From: Desulfocapsa sp.
GTDB lineage: Bacteria > Desulfobacterota > Desulfobulbia > Desulfobulbales > Desulfocapsaceae
Length of the DNA stretch: 12,569 nt
Assembly (NCBI GenBank): GCA_029934815.1
Contig: JAOZLM010000013.1
Span: 4,851 to 17,419 of the forward strand
Reading direction: 5' to 3'
In this document: positions 7,453-12,569 of the stretch, in pieces
Layout of the letters: the number at the start of each line of letters is the position of its first letter
Position numbering within the stretch: position 1 is the first letter of the stretch
The notes under the pieces: model-generated
Databases searched by the model: none
The model's input: only the letters and a program-made list of their open reading frames with translations
Told to the model about the DNA's origin: nothing
Translations under genes and position numbers: made by a program

Positions 7453-8169
7453 ATGAAAATTCTTCTGTTATCTGATATCCACGCAAACTATCCTGCTCTA
7501 AAGGCTGTTGGCGCGCAATTCCCTCCCGAATCTTTTGATATTATCTGCAACTGTGGTGACTCGCTGGTCTATGGACCGTTCCCAAACGAAACCATTCAGT
7601 GGCTTGAAAAATACCATGTGTACTCAATACTTGGCAATACCGACAGAAAGGTCAAAAAACTCTTAAAGGGAAAGTCCTTCAAAAAACCTGGAAAAGCTGA
7701 AAAACGTATCATGTACACATGGACAGCAGAGCAGTTAACAGACAGGTCGAAAAAGTTTCTTCTTGCTCAGAAAAAAACCTGCAAATTAAGTATAAAACCA
7801 ATTCCTCTATATTTATTTCACGGAAGCCCGGACCATCCAAATGAGTTCTTGTTTCCCGATACGGATATTACACGATTTCAGGAGCTTGCCCGTTCTTTTC
7901 CAAATTCAATTATCATAACCGGCCACTCCCACTCGCCGTATTACAAACAGGTAGCCAGCACCCATTTTATAAATCCCGGAAGCGTTGGACGAATGTTTGA
8001 TTCAAACCCTGCAGCCTCATGCGCCATTCTATCTCTCAAAAAACAATCAGTTAACGTTACCCACTTTCGAATTGATTACCAAATTGAGGATACAACGGAT
8101 GGAATTGCGGCCGCAGGACTTCCTGAAATCTATCAACTAATGTATAAGTCAGGTCAAAAATTGAACTGA
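7453..8169 (+). CDS. YfcE/MJ0936-like calcineurin-type metallophosphoesterase
   Basis: The 238-residue protein has the metallophosphoesterase motif series: D8-I-H10 in LLSDIHAN, NCGD with D36, GNTD near 61-64, LFHGSP with H123, TGHSH with H158 and H160, and INPGSVGR at 173-180. These residues bind two metal ions and the phosphate. The family hydrolyses phosphodiesters or phosphomonoesters; the substrate of this member is unknown. It is cytoplasmic, with no signal peptide. Its ATG follows the cls stop after four bases without its own clear ribosome binding site, so translation is probably coupled to cls. A link to phospholipid or polyphosphate chemistry is only suggested by its position. Confidence 0.9.
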   Translation: MKILLLSDIHANYPALKAVGAQFPPESFDIICNCGDSLVYGPFPNETIQWLEKYHVYSILGNTDRKVKKLLKGKSFKKPGKAEKRIMYTWTAEQLTDRSKKFLLAQKKTCKLSIKPIPLYLFHGSPDHPNEFLFPDTDITRFQELARSFPNSIIITGHSHSPYYKQVASTHFINPGSVGRMFDSNPAASCAILSLKKQSVNVTHFRIDYQIEDTTDGIAAAGLPEIYQLMYKSGQKLN

Positions 8170-8250
8170 CATTATTTTAAAAGAATTGTTATTGTATTAG
8201 AAAATCTGATACCGTTACATCAATTGTTAATTTATCCATGAGGCTTTCAT

Positions 8251-9222
8251 ATGTGTGCCGCAAAAAAGAAAACCATTATTCCCGAATCTGAACCCCTTGG
8301 AAGCTCCGCAATTATACGAAAAGTTGTGGGAAAACTTGGCAAAGATTTCAAAGAACAGGCACCTACCGACAAAAGTCGTAAGCTTCTTAGTGTCTTAAAA
8401 AATAAAAGTAAAGAAGCAATAGTCGAAGCCGCTCTTCTCAAATACTACAACGCTGAAGAGCTAAAACCATACCAGGCAGAGCTTATAAAAATGCAGTCTC
8501 ACCTTGAACGTACCGGCAAAAAAATGATTGTCCTTTTTGATGGTCGTGATGCCTCCGGTAAAGGTGGAACAATACGAAGAGTGACCCGCTATATGAACGA
8601 AAAGCGATACCGGGTTGAAGCATTGGGAAAACCCAACGAGGTTCAAAAATCAGAACTTCACATAAAACGTTATATCGAACGTTTTCCTCATGCTGGTGAA
8701 ATCGTATTATTTGATAGAAGTTGGTACAACCGTGCCATGGTTGAACCGGTGATGGGCTTTTGCACCAACGATCAATACAGACGTTTTTTAAAAAAAGTCA
8801 CTGCCTACGAGGAGAACTTCATCCTTGATGCCGGACAAACCATTCTTTTAAAATTTTACTTTTCTGTTACTAAAGAAGAACAGTCAAAACGTTTTGAAAG
8901 ACGAAAAAATGACCCGCTTCGTCAGTGGAAATTGAGTGAAGTGGATCTTCAGGCTCAGGAATTATGGGATGAATTCACCAAAAAGAAGAAAGTTCTTCTC
9001 CAGAAAACCCATACCAAAGAATCACCATGGTGGATTATTCGCTCAGATGACAAACATAAAGCCCGTCGTGAAACGATGAAACTCATATTAAATAGTGTGA
9101 AATACCGTGGTCGCAGCAGAACGCTTAACTTCAAACTGGACGATGAAACAGTTATCACCGGGCCAAGAGAAGTGAAAATAATGAAAAAGCAGAAAAAACA
9201 ATTCGGCGTCCCATTACGTTAA
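8251..9222 (+). CDS. ppk2: PPK2-family polyphosphate kinase (copy 1)
   Basis: The 323-residue protein has the P-loop GRDASGKGGTIRR (98-110, lysine K104), the Walker B block LFDRSWYNRAMVEPVMGF (153-170), and a lid-region ERRKNDPLRQWKLSEVD. PPK2 enzymes transfer phosphate between polyphosphate and nucleoside mono- or diphosphates, usually regenerating ADP, ATP or GTP from polyphosphate. A single kinase domain of about 230 residues is preceded by a charged N-terminal extension of some 65 residues. GAGG eight bases before the ATG supports the start. An 80-base gap separates it from the phosphoesterase gene, so an internal promoter is possible. A second, diverged copy follows 22 bases downstream. 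Class and nucleotide preference cannot be fixed from motifs alone. Confidence 0.95.
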   Translation: MCAAKKKTIIPESEPLGSSAIIRKVVGKLGKDFKEQAPTDKSRKLLSVLKNKSKEAIVEAALLKYYNAEELKPYQAELIKMQSHLERTGKKMIVLFDGRDASGKGGTIRRVTRYMNEKRYRVEALGKPNEVQKSELHIKRYIERFPHAGEIVLFDRSWYNRAMVEPVMGFCTNDQYRRFLKKVTAYEENFILDAGQTILLKFYFSVTKEEQSKRFERRKNDPLRQWKLSEVDLQAQELWDEFTKKKKVLLQKTHTKESPWWIIRSDDKHKARRETMKLILNSVKYRGRSRTLNFKLDDETVITGPREVKIMKKQKKQFGVPLR

Positions 9223-9244
9223 TTTTTCCTCAAAGGTATATTTC

Positions 9245-10168
9245 ATGGCAAACAAGAAAAACGGCAAAAATAAAGCAAAAGAACCAAAACGGTTAAGCTG
9301 TTTGAAACTAAAACTTCTTGAGGGAACAGCCTTAAAAAATAAAGAAAAACAGAAAAAGAAAGGCAGAACTGCAATTTTCGTTAAAAACTGGCACCTTGAA
9401 TACGAGTATGAGTTGAAGTGCTTACAGATAGAACTTATGAAACTGCAGAAGCATATGCTGAGTACCGGTAGCAGAATGCTGATGATTTTCGAAGGACGTG
9501 ACGCTGCTGGCAAAGGTGGAACAATCAAGCGTATTACTGCAAATCTCAACCCCAGAAATACAAGGGTTGTTGCCCTGAACAAACCCAACGAAACGGAAAC
9601 CAGCCAATGGTATTTCCAGCGATATACACCTCATCTGCCATCAGCCGGTGAAATGGTGCTCTTTGACAGAAGCTGGTATAACCGTGCCATGGTCGAACCT
9701 GTCATGGGCTTTTGTTCCGACGAACAAAACAAACGTTTTCTGAAAGATGTTCCAATGCTTGAAGAAATGCTCGTTAAAGATGGTATCCATCTCTTTAAAT
9801 TTTACTTTTCGGTTTCAAAAGATGTTCAAAAAGAACGTTTTGACTCAAGAAAAGAAGATCCTCTTAAGCAATATAAACTCTCCCCTGTGGATAATCTGGC
9901 GCAGAAATACTGGAATGAGTATTCGGTTAGAAAATTCCAGATGCTATCAGAAACAAACAGAACCATGTCTCCCTGGACAATTGTCCGTTCTGATGTGAAG
10001 AAAACAGCACGTATTAACTGTATTAAACATATCCTCAGCAATATGGATTACGAAGATAAACGTTCTGCTAAGGATCTTTTGTGTGATCCTGAAATCATTG
10101 TTTCAGGTATTGATGAACTGCAGCATATGCAAAAGAACATCATGAATCCTAAAAAGTTACATGGATAG
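9245..10168 (+). CDS. ppk2: PPK2-family polyphosphate kinase (copy 2)
   Basis: The 307-residue paralogue of the preceding gene has P-loop GRDAAGKGGTIKR (84-96, lysine K90), Walker B LFDRSWYNRAMVEPVMGF (139-156, identical to copy 1) and SRKEDPLKQYKLSPVD in the lid region. The N terminus is a Lys-rich stretch of about 45 residues unlike that of copy 1. Identity is high around the active site but falls elsewhere, so this is an old duplication or two separately inherited types rather than a recent copy. All visible catalytic motifs are kept in both, so both are probably active, perhaps on different nucleotides. AAAGG before the ATG and the 22-base gap support co-transcription. Confidence 0.95.
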   Translation: MANKKNGKNKAKEPKRLSCLKLKLLEGTALKNKEKQKKKGRTAIFVKNWHLEYEYELKCLQIELMKLQKHMLSTGSRMLMIFEGRDAAGKGGTIKRITANLNPRNTRVVALNKPNETETSQWYFQRYTPHLPSAGEMVLFDRSWYNRAMVEPVMGFCSDEQNKRFLKDVPMLEEMLVKDGIHLFKFYFSVSKDVQKERFDSRKEDPLKQYKLSPVDNLAQKYWNEYSVRKFQMLSETNRTMSPWTIVRSDVKKTARINCIKHILSNMDYEDKRSAKDLLCDPEIIVSGIDELQHMQKNIMNPKKLHG

Positions 10169-10182
10169 CGGAGGATTCTATT

Positions 10183-10578
10183 ATGCCAACCACACTTGCC
10201 TGGTCTGACGAATACAGCGTAAATAATGCGGCTATTGATGAGCAGCATAAATATCTGTTTGATCTCTGCAACACACTGTACAAATTAGTTGAACAAACGG
10301 AAACAGGAGAGTCTGTAAAACAGGCTCTCCTAGGTTTACAGGACTATATTGAAATTCATTTCAATGCAGAGGAAAAACTTTATAAAGAGCACCCCATGTT
10401 TGCCGATCACCAGGAACTTCATCAGGACTTTGTGAAACAAACCAATGGGTACATCGCTGATTATAACAATGGCACGTTACGATTAATAGAACTTGCAGAT
10501 TTCACACGTGACTGGCTGGTCAATCACATCACCGTGATTGACGGACAATATTTCAGGGATATTGCCAAATCTGAATAA
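10183..10578 (+). CDS. Bacteriohemerythrin
   Basis: The 131-residue single-domain hemerythrin has the full diiron ligand set: H22 in IDEQHK, H59 and E63 in IHFNAEE, H76 and H80 in DHQELH, H115 and D120 in NHITVID. The LAWSDEYSV start is typical. The protein binds O2 reversibly at a di-iron site in the cytoplasm; in anaerobes and microaerophiles it is thought to serve in O2 delivery, sensing or detoxification. It is a stand-alone domain with no fused signalling module. GGAGG eight bases before the ATG and a 14-base gap after the second PPK2 gene indicate the same operon. Confidence 0.96.
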   Translation: MPTTLAWSDEYSVNNAAIDEQHKYLFDLCNTLYKLVEQTETGESVKQALLGLQDYIEIHFNAEEKLYKEHPMFADHQELHQDFVKQTNGYIADYNNGTLRLIELADFTRDWLVNHITVIDGQYFRDIAKSE

Positions 10579-10628
10579 AGATCTGCGCTCTCAAAACTAC
10601 AGTTTGGAAAAATTGTATATCACTCAAG

Positions 10629-10788
10629 GTTGACGAACTCGTAAAAAGGTGAAATCACAGATGGCTAAGTAAAAAACTTCATATTCGAGGAACGTAAATT
10701 TGATAGAGTGAGGCGTACTTTAGTACGTCGTAACGACAACAAATTTACAGTGACGAAGAAGATGAAGAGTTTTTACGACGCCACCAAG
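10629..10788. repeat. Palindromic intergenic element, end type A, with a central hairpin
   Basis: Outer inverted repeats CTCGTAAAAAG (10638-10648) and TTTTTACGA (10770-10778) match those of the element at 5701-5836. The interior differs: it has no GTCATTCCGGA core. Instead a central perfect hairpin, CGTACT-TT-AGTACG, lies at 10714-10727, flanked by a second arm pair GTAAATTT (10694-10701) and AAATTTAC (10741-10748). The whole unit can fold into one long imperfect stem. No coding capacity is seen. It fills most of the gap between the hemerythrin and the anchored-protein gene, and its right edge (CCACCAAGG) reaches the ribosome binding site of the latter. Confidence 0.85.
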
Positions 10789-10795
10789 GTTTATC

Positions 10796-11530
10796 ATGGC
10801 TGAATTGACTCATACAAGCAGTATCACAGAAAATGAAAAAAAGAAATTCGGCTGTTTACAGGTCTTTGGTATCATTTTATTGACAGTTATCGTAAGTACC
10901 GGTGTTACTCTTTGGGTGGCCAAAACGTATATTTTCCCGTCACAGTTTAAACCAGTTGTATTAAGTGCTCATGAAGAACAAAAGTTATCCGATAAGCTTA
11001 GCAGCTTTGGTTTTTCACAAACACCTGCCCCCCCTGTAAATGTTTCCCGTGAAAAACCAGTCCAGCAAAATACTGCAAAAATAGAGGAAGATCTCAATAC
11101 AGCGTTGAAACCAGAATCCTACACAGAGAAAGGTGCCAGCCGGGAAATATTGTTCACAGAACGTGAACTCAATGCAATGATAGCGAAAAATACAGATCTG
11201 GCCTCAAAAGTTGCTATTGATATGGCCGATGATCTTATCAGCGCAAGACTCCGAATCCCCCTCGATCAGGATTTTCCAATGTTTGGCGGTAAGGTTTTAC
11301 GTGCAGCTGCAGGACTGGAACTTGCCTACCATAACAGCCAGCCAGTCGTGATTTTAAAAGGAGTCAAACTTATGGGTGTCCCCATTCCAAATGCATGGCT
11401 TGGCGGACTGAAAAACATAGATCTTGTTAAGGAATTTGGTGGAGACGAAGGCTTCTGGAAACTTTTTGCAGATGGGGTGGAATCCATTGAAACACTTGAT
11501 GGACAATTAAAAATCACGCTCAAGGAGTAA
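10796..11530 (+). CDS. Membrane-anchored protein of unknown function
   Basis: The 244-residue protein has a cytoplasmic N terminus of about 18 residues, one membrane helix at about 19-45 (FGIILLTVIVSTGVTLWVA), and a polar linker with TPAPPVN at about 75-100. A folded domain at about 115-244 begins with LFTERELNAMIAK and includes ISARLRIPLDQDFPMFGGK and GVKLMGVPIPNAWLGGLKNID. The 'FTERELNA' start and beta-rich pattern loosely recall YpmS/DUF2140-type extracytoplasmic proteins, but I cannot name the family firmly. The domain is probably periplasmic. AAGG six bases before the ATG supports the start. The palindromic element directly upstream separates it from the hemerythrin operon, and a hairpin follows the stop. 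Confidence 0.8.
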   Translation: MAELTHTSSITENEKKKFGCLQVFGIILLTVIVSTGVTLWVAKTYIFPSQFKPVVLSAHEEQKLSDKLSSFGFSQTPAPPVNVSREKPVQQNTAKIEEDLNTALKPESYTEKGASREILFTERELNAMIAKNTDLASKVAIDMADDLISARLRIPLDQDFPMFGGKVLRAAAGLELAYHNSQPVVILKGVKLMGVPIPNAWLGGLKNIDLVKEFGGDEGFWKLFADGVESIETLDGQLKITLKE

Positions 11531-11545
11531 TCGGTTCAGCCTACC

Positions 11546-11597
11546 ATCGATCCTGATAATACAGAAGCAACTCAGGTTATCAGGATCGATTGTATTT
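11546..11597 (+). terminator. Strong hairpin, likely terminator of the anchored-protein gene
   Basis: ATCGATCCTGATAA (11546-11559) pairs perfectly over 14 bases with TTATCAGGATCGAT (11577-11590) around a 17-base loop, starting 15 bases after the stop codon. The following TGTATTT is only a modest T tract, so this may be a weak intrinsic terminator or an mRNA 3'-end stabiliser. Confidence 0.6.
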
Positions 11598-11607
11598 ACA
11601 GTAAACT

Positions 11608-11706
11608 GGTTACCTCTGAAACTCAGCTGCCATGTCTGTCATTCCGGATCAAGTCCGGAATGACGGGATAGCCAAAATTAATCAAAGCTGAGTTTCGATG
11701 GTAATC
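11608..11706. repeat. Palindromic intergenic element, end type B, with a single fused core
   Basis: The outer arms GGTTACCTCTGAAACTCAGCT-type (11608-11628) and AGCTGAGTTTCGATGGTAATC-type (11686-11706) are inverted repeats of each other with a few mismatches. In the centre (11638-11664) is a perfect 27-bp palindrome with arms GTCATTCCGGA and TCCGGAATGAC around TCAAG. It matches the left part of one core copy joined to the right part of the inverted copy seen at 12436-12569. This suggests loss of the middle of a two-core element. It lies between two convergent genes and may help to end both transcripts. Confidence 0.85.
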
Positions 11707-11724
11707 AGATACAGCAATGTCTGC

Positions 11725-12084
11725 TTAAAACGTCAAATGCTTTGCCAGCCCTTTAGCTGTTTTTTCTCCAACACCTGATACTTTCATCAGGTCATCAGCA
11801 TTCTTAAATTTCCCAAATTTCTTACGGGCTTTTAGAATCTCAGTAGCCTTGACCTCACCAATTCCCGGCAATTTCATCAAATCTTCTTTGGATGCTTTGT
11901 TTATATTAATTTTGCCTGTAAATGGTGCTTTACTGCTTTTCTTAGTACTTTTTTTAGATTTTGAAGTCGTTGTTTTTTTACTGTCGTCCGTCTTGGTTGA
12001 GGATGCAGCAAACATAGGACTAGCACTTGTTAAAAATGCGACGGCCATTAATACAGTGAATAAAATTTTGATCTTTTGACTCAT
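11725..12084 (-). CDS. Secreted ComEA-like helix-hairpin-helix protein
   Basis: The 119-residue protein has a signal peptide at 1-26 (hydrophobic core, cleavage after MFA) and a Lys/Ser/Thr-rich linker at about 27-56. A ComEA-type domain begins with GKININKASKEDL (57-69) and has two helix-hairpin-helix motifs, LMKLPGIGEVKATEIL (69-84) and LMKVSGVGEKTAKGL (99-113). The fold binds double-stranded DNA through the backbone; related proteins pull DNA into the periplasm during natural transformation, but many short secreted members have no proven role. AAGGAG about nine bases upstream supports the start. A TATAAT (12143 to 12138) lies upstream without a well-placed -35 box. No other competence gene is in the window. 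Confidence 0.92.
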   Translation of the reverse strand: MSQKIKILFTVLMAVAFLTSASPMFAASSTKTDDSKKTTTSKSKKSTKKSSKAPFTGKININKASKEDLMKLPGIGEVKATEILKARKKFGKFKNADDLMKVSGVGEKTAKGLAKHLTF

Positions 12085-12228
12085 AACTCTCAGCTCCTTA
12101 AAAAAGAATTGTTATAAAACTAAGCATCTGCCTAGTTATTATATGTTACAACACTTTTGAGAGATTTCAAGAAACTGTTACTATTTGAGAAAAGATATCC
12201 AATAAGGGAGTCGAATTTCCAGAACCTA

Positions 12229-12435
12229 TTACTGCCTGTAATCCTGACCTGTCATTCCATGACGTCGCAATAAACGCTGGAATGCCTAACGCTCCATTCC
12301 ACTGTTTTTAGCAGCCGCTGACACATTCCCTTCAGTTCGTTTAAGTGCACCGTCTAAATAATCCACGCTAAAACGGCTAACTATTTCATTTTTGGCTTCT
12401 TAGTATGGAAGTTTTTTATCATCAAAAGATAACCT
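12229..12435 (-). pseudogene. Remnant of an NtrC-family regulator: C-terminal Fis-type HTH with two stops
   Basis: Read leftward from 12435, one frame gives RLSFDDKKLPY, a TAA at 12400-12402, then EAKNEIVSRFSVDYLDGALK, RTEGNVSAAAKNSGMER, a TAG at 12286-12288, then AFQRLLRRHGMTGQDYRQ and a final TAA at 12229-12231. This is the linker and Fis-type helix-turn-helix that end sigma-54-dependent response regulators (usual form 'LPYKEAK...YL..L....GNVS.AA...GM.R..F.RLLRRHG'). Both internal stops sit where a one-base change from AAA or CAG would restore the family residue. The receiver and AAA+ domains are absent, and the fragment is cut at its 5' side by the palindromic element at 12436. Confidence 0.8.
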
Positions 12436-12569
12436 GATTACCACTGAAGCTCAGCTACCGCCTCAGTCATTCCGGACTTGATCCGGAATCTCATCGGAAC
12501 TAGCTGTTTCCACAAGATTCCGGATCAAGTCCGGAATGACTAAGATAACAGCTGAGCTTCGATGGTAAT
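12436..12569. repeat. Palindromic intergenic element, end type B, with a perfect inverted pair of cores
   Basis: Outer arms begin GATTACCACTGAAGCTCAGC (12436) and end CTGAGCTTCGATGGTAAT (12569, window edge); they are inverted repeats of each other. Inside, 12466-12490 and 12516-12540 are exact 25-bp reverse complements of one another. The left copy is identical to 5729-5753. The element is probably complete apart from one or a few bases past the edge. It directly adjoins the broken NtrC-type regulator on the left, so it may have inserted into that gene or marks a deletion join. Confidence 0.85.

Noticed and set aside
10579..10628. Possible terminator just after the hemerythrin gene (AAACT..AGTTT)
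   Set aside because: The stem is only about four to five A/T-rich pairs with a poor T tract, too weak to support.
12138..12170. TATAAT and TTGAAA upstream of the ComEA-like gene as a promoter
   Set aside because: The -10 box is good but the -35-like box is 21 bases away, too far for a standard promoter, so no promoter feature was listed.
5701..12569. Repeated GTCATTCCGGA palindromes considered as a degenerate CRISPR array
   Set aside because: Copies are kilobases apart or in inverted pairs, each inside a larger palindrome, with no regular spacer length and no cas genes.
1..12569. Search for a novel defence or mobile gene cluster
   Set aside because: All long frames belong to recognisable housekeeping, envelope or small conserved families; no nuclease, transposase, reverse transcriptase, toxin-antitoxin pair or phage gene is visible.

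Overview
The window looks like a chromosomal segment of a Gram-negative bacterium of moderate to low GC. The best guess is a Desulfobacterota (sulfate-reducer-like) lineage. This rests on a diiron bacteriohemerythrin, Sec-type signal peptides on predicted periplasmic proteins, a remnant of an NtrC-type sigma-54 regulator, and palindromic intergenic elements whose ends read CTCGTAAAAAG / CTTTTTACGA, which I recall from that group. The taxon is inference; the gene calls do not depend on it.

Layout. (1) Positions 1-822 hold no robust protein gene. On the minus strand they carry a promoter-like site (461-487), a cobalamin riboswitch (about 282-455), an intrinsic terminator (183-224) and a short ORF with a good ribosome binding site (53-145) heading out of the window. 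A bidirectional terminator at 571-606 separates this unit from the next. (2) 823-5679 is a compact minus-strand operon transcribed argJ, a small Cys-rich protein, avtA, a secreted MORN-repeat protein, then a DUF4177-like protein. It joins arginine and alanine/valine metabolism to two proteins of unknown role. (3) 5943-10578 is a plus-strand run: cardiolipin synthase, a YfcE-like phosphoesterase, two tandem PPK2 polyphosphate kinases and a bacteriohemerythrin. It suggests membrane lipid, polyphosphate/nucleotide and O2-related functions, though co-function is not proven. (4) 10796-11530 encodes a membrane-anchored protein of unknown function. It converges with a secreted helix-hairpin-helix (ComEA-like) protein at 11725-12084. 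(5) 12229-12435 is the decayed C-terminal Fis-type helix-turn-helix of an NtrC-family regulator, with two internal stops.

The least ordinary signal is a set of four palindromic intergenic elements (5701-5836, 10629-10788, 11608-11706, 12436-12569). They have two kinds of outer inverted repeats. Three of them, spanning both end types, enclose the same 25-bp core palindrome (or an inverted pair of it). They sit between genes, one abuts the broken regulator, and the arms of two copies differ by a paired, compensatory change. No CRISPR array, tRNA, rRNA, transposase or phage gene is visible, and I see no clear new multi-gene defence system.
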